From Sulfuriferula thiophila (GTDB taxonomy: Bacteria; Pseudomonadota; Gammaproteobacteria; Burkholderiales; Sulfuriferulaceae): a stretch of DNA of 64,000 nt. The notes beneath the pieces are model-generated. The model was not told the DNA's origin, made no database searches, and worked only from the letters and a program-made list of their open reading frames with translations. Location: assembly GCF_003864975.1 (NCBI RefSeq), contig NZ_BHGL01000046.1, forward strand, positions 1 through 64,000. The letters run 5' to 3'. The position numbers and the translations under genes were made by a program. Positions 36,538 through 47,200 of this stretch are shown here, one piece after another; position 1 is the stretch's first letter; every line of letters begins with the position of its first letter.

Positions 36538-37752
36538 TTAAACAATCTTCAGATGCATTAGGTTGGCCTCGGATGTGGTTGTCATATTTGCATATGCTAT
36601 TACCCGATTACGGCCTTCTTGTTTGGCACGATATAGCGCCTGGTCAGCCGCCGCGATTAGTGATGAGAATGATGAATCAGTTTGCATTGAGTCGGCAATG
36701 CCAACGCTGATGGTGCTGTTCATGGGTTTTCCAGAAAACTCTATGGTCGCTGCTGCATAAGTGGTGCGCAGTCGCTCTGCCAGTACCAGCGCCTCCTGCT
36801 CGGTAGTGGAAGGCATCAATATGCAAAACTCTTCCCCGCCATAGCGGGCAAAGTAATCATCGCCACGGATGACTGATTGTGCAATCCTGGCCAGGTGGCG
36901 TAATACTTCGTCACCTGTCTGGTGTCCATATTGATCGTTGACTGATTTAAACAAGTCAATATCCAGCATCATGATTGCCAGCGTATCCCCGGTACGAAGG
37001 TGGCGAGCCCACTGCACGGCAGCCTCTGCTTCCAGGTCGCGGCGATTGAAGGCGCCAGTCAGCATGTCGCGTAATGCCAATTTTTGCACTTCAGCAACCA
37101 GCCGGTTATTCAACATCAGCACAAAGCCAAACGTCACAAATAATTGCACTACCGTGGCGATAAAAAACAACAGGGTGTTGACCGGTAGCTGTGTATAGAC
37201 ACCTTGATAGATGCCTGCGTGCGAATGCCAGATAAACAGTCCTCGCACGAACAGCACCAGTGCAAGCAAAGCGAAAGATAATCCGGTAAACCAGCAGGCA
37301 CTCTTCATGGAAGGTTCAGTCCGTACTAGCAGCAAGCGGGCACACGCTGCGTAGCCCACGGCATAGATCAATGAGTTTGCTATGGAACGGATGGTGACAT
37401 CGGGTTGCAATACGGCAAGCCAGAAATTAAGGGCGAACACAGCGCTAACAATGAGTGCAGCTATCCGCCAATCGCTACGCACCCCTTTAAATTCCTGTAA
37501 GCCGTGATATTGCAAACCGATTGCTGCCGAGATGAGTGTAGAGCCGGCGACGACTGCCCAGCCATAGCCGGGGGTAGGAGTATGGAAGAAAAAAGCGAGA
37601 CCTAGTCCTAGGCCGATGCACAAATTTGCATAAACCCATTGGCGTATGCCGCGGTCATTACCGGCATTCAGTCTTGCGAGCTCCAGCAACCCTGCCAGTA
37701 GCAGGGCCAGCATGGCGATCATCACCATGATTGTGCGTATATCCAGGCCCAT
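36538..37752 (-). CDS. Membrane-bound diguanylate cyclase
   Basis: A 404-residue protein. About seven helices cover residues 7-220, a probable membrane sensor of unknown ligand. A C-terminal GGDEF domain follows (about 230-390). The active site reads RYGGEEFCILMP, so cyclase activity is expected. An RxxD inhibitory site (RGDD) lies five residues before it, implying product feedback by c-di-GMP. Flagellar genes elsewhere in the window make motility a likely target. Confidence 0.88.
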   Translation of the reverse strand: MGLDIRTIMVMIAMLALLLAGLLELARLNAGNDRGIRQWVYANLCIGLGLGLAFFFHTPTPGYGWAVVAGSTLISAAIGLQYHGLQEFKGVRSDWRIAALIVSAVFALNFWLAVLQPDVTIRSIANSLIYAVGYAACARLLLVRTEPSMKSACWFTGLSFALLALVLFVRGLFIWHSHAGIYQGVYTQLPVNTLLFFIATVVQLFVTFGFVLMLNNRLVAEVQKLALRDMLTGAFNRRDLEAEAAVQWARHLRTGDTLAIMMLDIDLFKSVNDQYGHQTGDEVLRHLARIAQSVIRGDDYFARYGGEEFCILMPSTTEQEALVLAERLRTTYAAATIEFSGKPMNSTISVGIADSMQTDSSFSSLIAAADQALYRAKQEGRNRVIAYANMTTTSEANLMHLKIV

Positions 37753-37852
37753 CTGTCCCTTTGATGCTGTGCGATGTATGTGAATTAAGTTATGTTGAAC
37801 GCAGCGAAAAGCCTGTTTTCATGGCGCATTCTGGCCTGTTTTATGTTCTAAA

Positions 37853-40339
37853 TCAAATTTTTTGGGGTGGAACGGGTAAATCGACGTGGAAGCGGGCTCC
37901 TTTACCTTCCTCTGACTCAAATCCGATTCTTCCCCCCATGCGCTCTACCAGTTCGCGGGTAATGGCTAATCCTAATCCAGTCCCGCCTTTCTGGCGTGTA
38001 TCCGATGAGTCAGCCTGGGAAAATTTCTGGAATATCCGGTTGCGAAATTCATCTGGAATACCGGGGCCATGGTCAATTACCATGATACGTACTAGCTCAT
38101 TATGCATATAAACGGCAATCTGCACGGCACCATCATCGGGTGAGTATTTGATAGCGTTAGATAACAGATTGGACAGCACTTGCAACAGCCGTTGCTTATC
38201 GATGTTTACCGTTATGTCGGGTATTGCCATATCAAGTTCCAGCTTGATATGGCGATCGGTGCTGTATGCATGGTGGTTTTCTATGGCTTCCAAAAGCAAC
38301 GGCATCAATGGGTGTTGCTGCATATCGAAATGCATTTTACCAGCCACAAGTTTTTCCATATCCAGGAGATCATTGATCAGGTATGTGAGCCGTTGACTAT
38401 TTCTGTATGCGATATCAATCATCAGCTTTGCCCGTTCGGGTATTTCACCCAGAACTCCACCCGAAATCAGACCCAGTGAGCCGGAAATAGCGGTAAGTGG
38501 TGTTCGCAACTCATGGCTGACTGTAGAGACAAACTCGCTTTTCATGCGTTCTACACGGATGGTTTCCGTGATGTCATGAAACCAGCCCAATACCGCCGAT
38601 TCACCCTGATATTGAATTTGGAGATAGGAAGCTAGCGCCCATTTAGTGCCAGCTCCGGGGATTCTTAACTCTACCAGTCGTTCAAAAATTTGCTCGCCAT
38701 TTTCAATTTTATTCAAAATGTCAGCATAATCTTGCTGATTGGTATAGTAACTGGACGGATCCACGCCAGCTACTTGATCTGGTGCAGCATTGATCAATGC
38801 TGAGTATCGTGAATTGAAAAAAATTACTTGGTGACCGCCTTTCATGGCAATGCGAGCTGCCGTGGGACACGTTTCCAGCATATACCGGAAGCGTTGTTCG
38901 TTATCCCTTTGTACTATTTCAGCCTGCTTGCGTTCCGTTAAATCTTGCACGGTGCCTAACATGCGTACAGGCTTGCCACTGGTATCAAACGTTACATTAC
39001 CGTGACTGTTGATATAGTGCTCGCTGCCATCAGGCCAAATTACCCTGAACTCACAATTGAAGTCATGCTCACCGCGTAGAAATTGTTGAAATTTATCTTC
39101 CACAAATGCAATGTCGTCAGGATGGATAGCGTCACGGAAAAGCGCATAACTGGGAACGACGTCCCGAGGCTGCAGGCCCCATAATCGAAAATGCTCATCA
39201 GACCACTGCAAATCACCCGTTACCGGATTCCATTCATAGCTACCCACATGCGATATTTTCTGAGCTTCGTTCAGCCTTGCCAAATTATTACGCTGAGTTG
39301 CAATCATGGTGTTGATTGCCATGGCCACCGATGCTATTTCTAAAGGGCCGTTTTCCGAAGCGCGAACCGACGTATTGCCGTTATGGATCGATTTTGCCAC
39401 ATTTTCCAAATCAACAATGGGCTTCGTAATGCGCTTGGCGATGAACAGAACCAGCAGGAGTAAAGTAACAATTGCAAACAGTGTAACTGCTGCATAGTTG
39501 ATTGCCCTGCGTTCAGCCGCTGCGTATATCTCTGATGATGGAACGCCTACGAATGCAATCCATTTGGTGCCGGGCAGCGGCAGTACAGAATAATAGCGTT
39601 TTATACCATCCTGCCCAATCGCTTCAAATTCACCATCACGAATTTTGACTATCTGTTTTGCTGCTGATGAATCCCCGCGCTTACCTATCATCCCATCCGG
39701 ATCAGTGTTTCGCCAGATCAAGACATTATCATCACTGATGAAGCCATAGCGGCTGTTTTTCGATATGAATTGCGTTGGAATGTCAGGATCATAAAAATCG
39801 AGACTCACAGGGAGCAATACCCCGCCGATCATTTCTTTTTTTGCATTCCGAATAGGGGCTGACATGACAGAAACTTGCTTGCCGGTGATAGGGCCGAGGA
39901 ACGGTTGTCCAATTGAGAATTTTCGTTCATTTAGTAGGGCTGTGAACCATGGTGCTTTACCAATATTGACCATCTTCCCGCCGGGTTGGGGAACGGCTGA
40001 GCAAACTACCAGGCCATCGATATTTGCATAAGTGACATTCGCATAGCGTGGGTTCATATTATGTAAGCTGTGCAGCACTTCATCGCAGTTGTCGGGATTA
40101 AGCTGTGTAACCAGTGGCCGAACCGCAAGACTTTCAAGAATCTGACGGGCATTTTCAATATTCCCACCCGTGTTTCTCACCATCGTATATATCAGGGTGC
40201 GCAGCGATTGTTTAGCGTTATGGATGGTCTGTTGCATGTCGGAATAAATGCCGTACCCAACAATCGCCAGCAGCGGGATTGTCATAGCCAGAACCAATAG
40301 CAGGAGATAGGTTCTGATGGAGGATAGGCGTGCATTCAT
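37853..40339 (-). CDS. Cache-HAMP-PAS-PAS sensor histidine kinase
   Basis: An 828-residue inner-membrane kinase. A helix at 10-30 is followed by a periplasmic double-Cache region (about 35-275), a second helix (280-300) and HAMP (300-355). Two PAS domains follow (about 365-480 with a PAC motif, and 490-600). HisKA has the phospho-acceptor in FVSTVSHELRTPLTAI. HATPase has NLLSNAIKYS, DHGPGIP and GGTGLGLAI. There is no receiver domain, so it needs a separate partner. No clear Shine-Dalgarno precedes the ATG, and a MITE ends 25 bp upstream of the start. Confidence 0.9.
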   Translation of the reverse strand: MNARLSSIRTYLLLLVLAMTIPLLAIVGYGIYSDMQQTIHNAKQSLRTLIYTMVRNTGGNIENARQILESLAVRPLVTQLNPDNCDEVLHSLHNMNPRYANVTYANIDGLVVCSAVPQPGGKMVNIGKAPWFTALLNERKFSIGQPFLGPITGKQVSVMSAPIRNAKKEMIGGVLLPVSLDFYDPDIPTQFISKNSRYGFISDDNVLIWRNTDPDGMIGKRGDSSAAKQIVKIRDGEFEAIGQDGIKRYYSVLPLPGTKWIAFVGVPSSEIYAAAERRAINYAAVTLFAIVTLLLLVLFIAKRITKPIVDLENVAKSIHNGNTSVRASENGPLEIASVAMAINTMIATQRNNLARLNEAQKISHVGSYEWNPVTGDLQWSDEHFRLWGLQPRDVVPSYALFRDAIHPDDIAFVEDKFQQFLRGEHDFNCEFRVIWPDGSEHYINSHGNVTFDTSGKPVRMLGTVQDLTERKQAEIVQRDNEQRFRYMLETCPTAARIAMKGGHQVIFFNSRYSALINAAPDQVAGVDPSSYYTNQQDYADILNKIENGEQIFERLVELRIPGAGTKWALASYLQIQYQGESAVLGWFHDITETIRVERMKSEFVSTVSHELRTPLTAISGSLGLISGGVLGEIPERAKLMIDIAYRNSQRLTYLINDLLDMEKLVAGKMHFDMQQHPLMPLLLEAIENHHAYSTDRHIKLELDMAIPDITVNIDKQRLLQVLSNLLSNAIKYSPDDGAVQIAVYMHNELVRIMVIDHGPGIPDEFRNRIFQKFSQADSSDTRQKGGTGLGLAITRELVERMGGRIGFESEEGKGARFHVDLPVPPQKI

Positions 40340-40364
40340 ATATTTTTATAAATATCAGTATGTT

Positions 40365-40504
40365 GAGACCTTTGCACGATTGCTGTGCTTGTTCATATTT
40401 CGTTGAAAATCAGCTCAAAATGCTCATGTACTAGTTGTACACTCCGCTTTTTCGCTGATTTCCGCCTCATCTGAACTGCGCTCGCTACATCGTGCAAAGG
40501 TCTC
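40365..40504. mobile_element. 140-bp MITE with perfect 16-bp inverted ends and 5-bp target duplication
   Basis: The ends GAGACCTTTGCACGAT and ATCGTGCAAAGGTCTC are perfect inverted repeats. The direct repeat ATGTT flanks both sides (40360-40364 and 40505-40509). The interior has further nested complementarity (AAATCAGC with GCTGATTT, and GTAC with GTAC), so a transcript would fold as one long hairpin. There is no coding capacity. The parent transposase is not in the window. A 47-bp relative lies at 18890. Confidence 0.8.
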
Positions 40505-40674
40505 ATGTTATTTGGTGGCTATAATAATGTTTGTATCCTGCTGAAGTTGATACTATCGCGTTGATTTGGTGGAAGCAAGGACATAATCACGCTGGTTTAT
40601 CAGGCGTCACGGAGAAATGTTCTCAACCTCATGCCGACATGATTCATGATGATTTTAAACGATAATCTTAATGC
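40505..40674. other. Non-coding stretch between MITE and methyltransferase gene end
   Basis: With the MITE, this makes a 335-bp gap between the kinase start and the methyltransferase stop. I see no ORF, hairpin terminator or recognisable RNA here. The kinase's original promoter presumably lay in this stretch before the insertion. Confidence 0.4.
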
Positions 40675-41982
40675 TCAGTCTGGCTTGATAACACAAACAA
40701 ATTGTCCTGGAGTCGGACAGCCGGATTCGGTTCTGATTGGCACGTCGTGTATGTTATTTATCAGGAAACCGGTATTACACAATAATTTAGTCAGATATTC
40801 TGGATGATGGCTGTATCGGCCACTGATATTCAGTTGATAACCCAGAGCGTTGGCTTCAATAAGTGTTTCAGTACTAAAAATCAAAATGCCCGCGGGCTTA
40901 AGTTGCCGATAAATCTGCGCAAGCAACTCATCCAGTTGCCCTAGATAAATGAAAGTGTCCATGCAGGTGATTAAGTCATACTTGCCATTCGACGCGGATA
41001 AATAATCGCAGATGTCGGCTTTATGCAGCTGATGGTAAATCTGTTTGATCGCGGCTTGATCCAGCATGGCCTGGCTAAGGTCGACACCCACCAGCTTGCC
41101 GGCATAGGGCGATAGCATCTCACCCACCAGGCCGGTACCACAGCCCAGATCCAGCACATCCAGATTAGCCGCAGCGGGCGTTAACCCCGCTACATATTCG
41201 TGCACCAGTTGCGGGCCGCAATATTTCAGTCTGCCAAGAATGGTGTCGAAGCTGTTAGCGAAAGCATCAAAAGTCTGCTCGACATATTGAACAGCGCATT
41301 TTTCTGGCGCAGGGAGCCCACGATAGGCGGTTATTAAATGCCTGGCGACAGGATTGTCTGGTTCCGCAAGCAACCAGTTTTCAAGCACGGCAACAGCGTC
41401 TTCTATCCTGCCCAGCTCGTAATAGGCCTGAGCAAGCATGATTCTGGAGGTGATGGTTGCCGGTGCCGCAATGATGCCGCAGTAATTGCTGTGCCTGGCT
41501 TCTGTGTAGCGTTCCTGTTTAAGATATAAAGCGGATAACAGATAAAATGCATCCGGGCAGTTCGCGTCGATTTTGGTCGCTGTGCTGTAACATTGCTCGG
41601 CACGATCTAATTCTCCGCATGATTCGAATGCACTACCAAGATTGGTCCAGTAAAAATATTTGTCAGGGTCAATGGCAATCGCTTTGGTGTATGCATTTAT
41701 AGCGGAGCGCTTCAGGTCTTGTCTAGCTAGGGTTATGCCAAGATTAAAATGCCATTCGGCATGATTGTTCTCCAGTGCAATGGCCGCAGTTAATAGCGCA
41801 ACAGACTCAGTCAACCGGTCAGTTTGCTGCAATAAAAAACCAAGATAGTGTTTGGCTTGCGCGGCATCTGGCGCTTGGCTGATGATCTCCCGATAAAGCC
41901 TTTCAGCTGAGCTCAGGTCACCTTCAAGATGCTTGTGCAAGGCATCCATATACAGTGCTTGAATATGTTCGTGAACCGCCAT
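40675..41982 (-). CDS. TPR-repeat SAM-dependent methyltransferase
   Basis: A 435-residue protein. The first 230 residues are about six tetratricopeptide repeats (for example LGFLLQQTDRLTESVALLTAAI). The C-terminal part is a class I methyltransferase with the SAM-binding LDLGCGTGLVGEMLSPYA. Similar fusions are annotated as contactin-like or TPR methyltransferases with unknown substrates. It starts immediately before arfB's stop and is read in the same direction as arfB and the receiver gene, so the three may be co-transcribed. Confidence 0.8.
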   Translation of the reverse strand: MAVHEHIQALYMDALHKHLEGDLSSAERLYREIISQAPDAAQAKHYLGFLLQQTDRLTESVALLTAAIALENNHAEWHFNLGITLARQDLKRSAINAYTKAIAIDPDKYFYWTNLGSAFESCGELDRAEQCYSTATKIDANCPDAFYLLSALYLKQERYTEARHSNYCGIIAAPATITSRIMLAQAYYELGRIEDAVAVLENWLLAEPDNPVARHLITAYRGLPAPEKCAVQYVEQTFDAFANSFDTILGRLKYCGPQLVHEYVAGLTPAAANLDVLDLGCGTGLVGEMLSPYAGKLVGVDLSQAMLDQAAIKQIYHQLHKADICDYLSASNGKYDLITCMDTFIYLGQLDELLAQIYRQLKPAGILIFSTETLIEANALGYQLNISGRYSHHPEYLTKLLCNTGFLINNIHDVPIRTESGCPTPGQFVCVIKPD

Positions 41983-42408
41983 TTATTGCAATTCGGATTT
42001 GACTTTTGAACGTTGCTGCTTGGTTTCGCCACGCTGCTGTTTACCCGCTAAACGCCGCTGTTTGGAGGCGAAAGTCGGTTTGGTAGCATGGCGAGATTTG
42101 GGTTCTATGGTTGCCGCGCGGATTAACTCAGCCAGTCTGGCACGGGCATCGTCACGATTACGGCCCTGGGTGCGAAAACGCTGGGCCTCAATAATCAGGA
42201 TGCCATCCTGCGTAATGCGGTTGCCAGCCAGTTTGATCAGGCGTGCCCGGACAGTTTCAGGCAGGGAAGGGGATGCCGCCACGTCAAAACGCAATTGCAC
42301 GGCAGTGCTTACTTTATTGACGTTTTGGCCTCCGGGGCCGGAAGCCCGGACAAACAGCTCATTCAGTTCTGATTCAGGAATACTTAAAGTGCGTGTGATG
42401 CGTATCAT
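41983..42408 (-). CDS. arfB: Ribosome rescue peptidyl-tRNA hydrolase ArfB (YaeJ)
   Basis: A 141-residue release-factor-like protein with the GGQ motif in RASGPGGQNVNKVSTAVQL. The C-terminal tail is basic and Arg/Lys-rich (from about 105) and enters the empty mRNA channel of stalled ribosomes. I chose the ATG at 42408, one base after the upstream gene's stop. It gives the conserved IRITRTLSIPESEL start, whereas a longer frame would overlap the receiver gene. Confidence 0.9.
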   Translation of the reverse strand: MIRITRTLSIPESELNELFVRASGPGGQNVNKVSTAVQLRFDVAASPSLPETVRARLIKLAGNRITQDGILIIEAQRFRTQGRNRDDARARLAELIRAATIEPKSRHATKPTFASKQRRLAGKQQRGETKQQRSKVKSELQ

Positions 42409-42409
42409 T

Positions 42410-42979
42410 TCAATCGTCTTGTGGCTTGGATGCAGGAGCCGCGGTCTCAATACGGTGCGGAACAGCATCAGCGCCTAACAGCCGCTCAATTCTGGCAAAT
42501 ACCTCCATGCGTGAAAATGGTTTTTTCATGAAATCATCAGCGCCTATGCGGCTGCCGAAAAACTGCTCAGTAGCCTGTTCATTACTGCTGATCATGATGA
42601 TGGGGATTTGCTGTGTGGCCGGGTCGCGCCGTAACAGGCGTAACGCGGCAAATCCATTCATGCCCGGCAGCACGATATCCAGAAAGATAATGTCGGGCAG
42701 TTCCGAACGCGCCAGTTCCACACCCTGTTCTGCATCCAATGCTTCAAGCGTCACGTAATTAGCGGACTGCAGCATTTTTTTGAGTGCAAACACGATCGTT
42801 GGCGAATCGTCGATGATCAGCGCTCGCGTTCCCTTGCGCGCATCAATTCTTTTTCTGTTGCGCCGTTCAATTTGTCGTTGCGAGGGTACCGCAGGTTTAA
42901 CATCCGCTTCTAAATCGGCTGACGTATCAACGCTTGGCGGCTTACTGAAAAATGAGCGTAAAAAGGTCAAATATCCCAT
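42410..42979 (-). CDS. Response regulator with N-terminal extension
   Basis: A 189-residue protein. A charged 45-residue N-terminus precedes one receiver domain (about 50-170) with acidic residues in LIIDDSPT, phosphoacceptor Asp in IIFLDIVLPGMNG, Ser in MISSNE and Lys in FMKKPFSR. It resembles PilG/PilH-type or twitching-related receivers. There is no output domain. It is followed one base later by arfB. Confidence 0.85.
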   Translation of the reverse strand: MGYLTFLRSFFSKPPSVDTSADLEADVKPAVPSQRQIERRNRKRIDARKGTRALIIDDSPTIVFALKKMLQSANYVTLEALDAEQGVELARSELPDIIFLDIVLPGMNGFAALRLLRRDPATQQIPIIMISSNEQATEQFFGSRIGADDFMKKPFSRMEVFARIERLLGADAVPHRIETAAPASKPQDD

Positions 42980-43038
42980 GATTATCTTCGTTTAGTTTAT
43001 TAATATATAAAGAAATTATAGTCCACACGCATATGTTT

Positions 43039-44235
43039 TTATTTTGATATCAAGTCTAATCCTTTCGCCAGGATTGCGCTACCAAATGCTGCATCAACAT
43101 GCTGGGCTACAGTCACTGGCACGCCTAATCGACGCTGTCGTATCAATTGCCACTGTGGATTGTGACTGCCGCCACCTGCGCTGATAACGTGTTGCAGCGG
43201 AGTTGCGCCAAGTTCGGAAAATTTGGCATAGCCTTGTTGCTCAATACTGGCGATGCCTTCCAGCAGGCCATGCAAAAATGCCACCTTGTCATCAGGACGA
43301 GGCGTAAGCCGTGGCGTCAGTGTCGGATCGTTAACAGGAAAACGCTCCCCAGGGCGGGGCAGCGGATAATAATCCAATGCGCTGGGGATTTCCGGCTGTA
43401 TCTGTGCGCTGTAACGTGCTAATTCTTCATCATTGAAGAACTGCCGCAACACGGCACCACCGCTATTGGAAGCGCCACTTACCAGCCATAAATCGCCAAA
43501 TTTGTGGCTGTATACGCCGTATGCTGGTGCTGCCACATAGCTGGTGGAGAGCAGTTTCAATACCAGCGTGCTGCCGAGTGAAGTAACTGCGGTGCCAGGG
43601 GAGTGGACGCCGGCCGCGATAAATGCAGCGATGCTGTCCGTGGTGCCAGCTCGTACCACGCAGCCGGGATTAAGATTGAAGTGGCGTGCAATCCGGCGTT
43701 GCAGTTTGCCGATGGGAGTACCCGGTGCAATGATGCGTGGTAGCAGTGTTGTGTCTTCAGTTGCGTAGACGCCATTCCGCCAGGCGAGTGTCTGTATGTC
43801 CAGACCGCTTTTCAGCGCGTTGTGATAATCACTGATGCCGGCGACACCGGTTAATTGTGCATTAAGGTAATCCACTTGGTGCATCAGATAACGTGCTGAT
43901 TGATTTTGCTGGTGCTGCCGCAGCCATGCCAGCTTGGCTGCCGGATCGCTGGCAAGGGTATGGTTGTACATCAATACTGGCGTAACCGGATTGAGCGCAT
44001 CGTCGACCAGCAATACCGTGCCGGAAGTGCCGTCAATCGCTATGGTCTGCAGTGCTGCGCGTAACGCCAGCGGGATTTGTGCCAGCAGCGTAAACAACGC
44101 ATCGCGCCAGATCGAGGCATCCTGATGCTGCGGTGCCGTGTAGCTGATATGGGCCGACCAGATTTCCGCTGTGTGATCGTCGATAATCACGCCGCGCGCA
44201 CCGGATGTGCCAAAGTCCAAGCCTAAGTAATACAT
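43039..44235 (-). CDS. FGGY-family carbohydrate kinase, D-ribulose-kinase-like
   Basis: A 398-residue sugar kinase. The N-terminal phosphate loop is GLDFGTSGARGVII, and the catalytic Asp is in IAIDGTSGTVLL. The C-terminal adenosine region is HVISAGGGSHNPQWQLIRQR. The short length and the IDGTSGT and W-x-AL features match the plant/cyanobacterial D-ribulokinase group (sometimes labelled xylulokinase) better than classical XylB (about 485). It is divergent from smc with a 60-bp gap. Confidence 0.75.
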   Translation of the reverse strand: MYYLGLDFGTSGARGVIIDDHTAEIWSAHISYTAPQHQDASIWRDALFTLLAQIPLALRAALQTIAIDGTSGTVLLVDDALNPVTPVLMYNHTLASDPAAKLAWLRQHQQNQSARYLMHQVDYLNAQLTGVAGISDYHNALKSGLDIQTLAWRNGVYATEDTTLLPRIIAPGTPIGKLQRRIARHFNLNPGCVVRAGTTDSIAAFIAAGVHSPGTAVTSLGSTLVLKLLSTSYVAAPAYGVYSHKFGDLWLVSGASNSGGAVLRQFFNDEELARYSAQIQPEIPSALDYYPLPRPGERFPVNDPTLTPRLTPRPDDKVAFLHGLLEGIASIEQQGYAKFSELGATPLQHVISAGGGSHNPQWQLIRQRRLGVPVTVAQHVDAAFGSAILAKGLDLISK

Positions 44236-44295
44236 GGTAAGCAGAGGTTTTCAGGTAAAATATTGTGTCATCAGTTTACCTTGAATATTGCCCAA

Positions 44296-47200
44296 TTGCG
44301 TCTCACTGCCATCAAACTTGCCGGATTCAAATCGTTTGTTGATCCTACCACTATCCCTATCGTCGGTCAGATGGTGGGCGTAGTAGGGCCTAACGGTTGT
44401 GGCAAGTCGAATGTGATAGATGCTGTGCGCTGGGTTCTGGGTGAATCCCAGGCCAAGCAATTGCGCGGCGCCAGTATGGCAGATGTGATTTTTAATGGCT
44501 CGACGACGCGCAAGCCGGTATCGCGCGCTTCGGTAGAGCTGACCTTCGACAATACCGACGGTAAAGCACCCGGACAGTGGGCGCAATATGCTGAAATTTC
44601 GGTCAAGCGCATCCTGACGCGTAATGGCGAATCCAGTTATTACATCAATAACATGCACGTGCGCCGCCGTGATCTGGTGGATATTTTCCTCGGTACCGGC
44701 TTAGGCACCAAGACCTCTTACGCGATTATCGAGCAAGGCATGATCTCGCGCATCATTGAAGCCAAACCGGAAGAATTGCGTGGTTTTCTCGAAGAAGCTG
44801 CCGGTATTTCCAAATATAAGGAACGCCGTCGCGAAACTGAAGCTCGTCTTAATGATACCCGTGAGAATTTGGTGCGACTGGAAGATATACGCCGTGAGCT
44901 CGGTGAGCAAATCGAGCGCCTGCGCGGACAGGCCGAGGTGGCACGCGAATATCAGACGCTGCAAGCCGAGCTGAAAACCACCCAGCAACTGCTCTGGTAT
45001 GTGAAGAAGCGCGATGCCGAGGCCAATCGCCTGCGTTTTCACAGCCAGATCCAGCAAACTCAGCAGCAACTGACTGATCAGGTTGACACATTACGCGGTA
45101 TCGAACATCAGCTTGAAGCCAGTCGTCATGCCCACCAGCAAGCCAATACCGCGCTCAATGATGCGCAAGGTGCGTTCTATGCTGCAGTTGCCGAGGTATC
45201 CAAGCTGGAGCAGGCCGTACGTCATCTGGCCGATACGCGTACCCGTCTGCATGCGCAAGCTGAACAGTTGAGCGGGCAACAGCTTAGCCTGGCACGTCAG
45301 CAGCAGGATCTGGAATCCAACCTGGCCGAGTGGCTGCAACGAGTGGAAGACACCGAATTAAATATAGAAGAAGCCGCGCTGGCGCTGGAAGCCGCAACGG
45401 ATGTATTGCCGGAAATTGAAGCCATCCTGCACACCACGCAGCAACGTGCTACAGAGCTGCAACGCGAACTGGCTCAGGCTGAGCAGGCACGACAGGTCAA
45501 TGAAACCCACCTGCAACACGCGGCCAAAACCCTGCAGCAACTAACCATCAGGCAAACCCGGTTGCAGCAGGAACAAGGCGGCTTGCCGAGCGCTGATCAG
45601 GCTGCTATTGATAGGGTAGAGCAGGAGCTGAATGATATGGCAGCCTTGCGTGACGAACTGGCAGAGCAGTTCGAGGTGGTCCAGCACACGCTGGCAACCC
45701 TGGAAGGTCAGCGTCAGCCACTGCGTACGCAACTGGAGCAGCATACCCGCAGCCTGCATCAGGTTGAAGGCGAGCTTGCCGGTCTGGCCAAGGTGCAGCA
45801 GCACCTGACTGAAAATGTGAGTACCGATGCCTGGCTGGCACGTCATCATCTGCATAATTTGCCACGATTATGGCAGCAGATCGATGTTGCCAATGGCTGG
45901 GAAACCGCATTCGAGGCGGTATTGGATACGCGCATTCAGGCTATTGCTGCGGATACCAGTACACTGGATTTTAGTGATATTCCGGCAGCTAGCGTCAGCG
46001 TGTTTGATGATATGGCACCGACTGTTGCCCTGGAGTCTGTGGCATTGCCTCGCTTACTGGATAAAGTCACGATCAAAACCGGAGCGGGGGGTGCATTGCA
46101 GGACTGGTTGAGCCATGTGTTTGTTGCGGATACAGCAGAACAGGCCGTCGCATCGCAGGCGCAATTACCGTTAGGCGCGCAAATTGTGAGTGCTGCAGGT
46201 CACATCTTTACCCGGCATAGCGTGCGCTATTTCGCCAAAACTTCCAATAATCAAGGTGTGCTGGCCAGACAAAAGGAAATTGAACGGCTATCCGCCAGCG
46301 TCGAGATTATCCACGAACAGAAATCCATAGCGGCAGCGCAACTGAGCAGTGTTGAAGCTGAAATCAGCAGCAATCAGCATGATTTGAGTGCATTGCGCAG
46401 TCAGTTGCACCAGACTCAGCAGCAGTTCCATCAGCGTCAGCTGGATAGCGTGAAACTGCAACAGGCGCAGGAGCGCATGCAGCAACGCCGCGCCCAAATT
46501 ACCACAGAGCTTGCTGAAATTGAGGCCTTGGTTGAAATGGAGCAGGGCGAACAGATCAACACCGAGTCACAGTTGCAACAGCATCGCGAGCTGGCCAACC
46601 AATTACGCGAACATCTGGAAGACGCCCGGCGTGCACGCCAGGATGCAGAAAGCCTGTTCAGCCAGAAACGCGAGCATCAACGCCAACTGGAACGCCAACT
46701 GCAGGAAATTCGCTTTTCAGTGCAGTCTGCACACTCTAAAATCAATGACTTGAACAGTGCAATTAAAGTAAATGATGATCAGAAACAACAGCTGATAGCG
46801 CAGCGTGAAGACGTGCTCAGTGAAGCCATGGCATTGGATGAGTCCATGCAAACCAGCGCATTACAGGATGCGATCAGCCTGCGGCAACAGGCCGAACAGG
46901 ATCTTGCCTTTGCTCGCGAACAGCTCGAATTCATCGGTGATCAGTTACGCCAGCAGGAAGAAACGCGTATGCAGCTGGAACACTCGCTCGCACCATTACG
47001 CACGCAACTGGAAAGTTTGCGGCTTAAACATCAGGAGGCGGAGCTCTCCGAACAGCAGTGCGAAGAGCAGTTGCAGATGTTGCAGGCTGATCAGACCGAA
47101 CTGGCCGAGAAAGTGGCACGTGGCGTCAAATCAACTGGCCTGACTAATGATATCAACCGGTTAACTGTAGCCATCGAAGCGCTGGGTGCAGTCAACCTGG

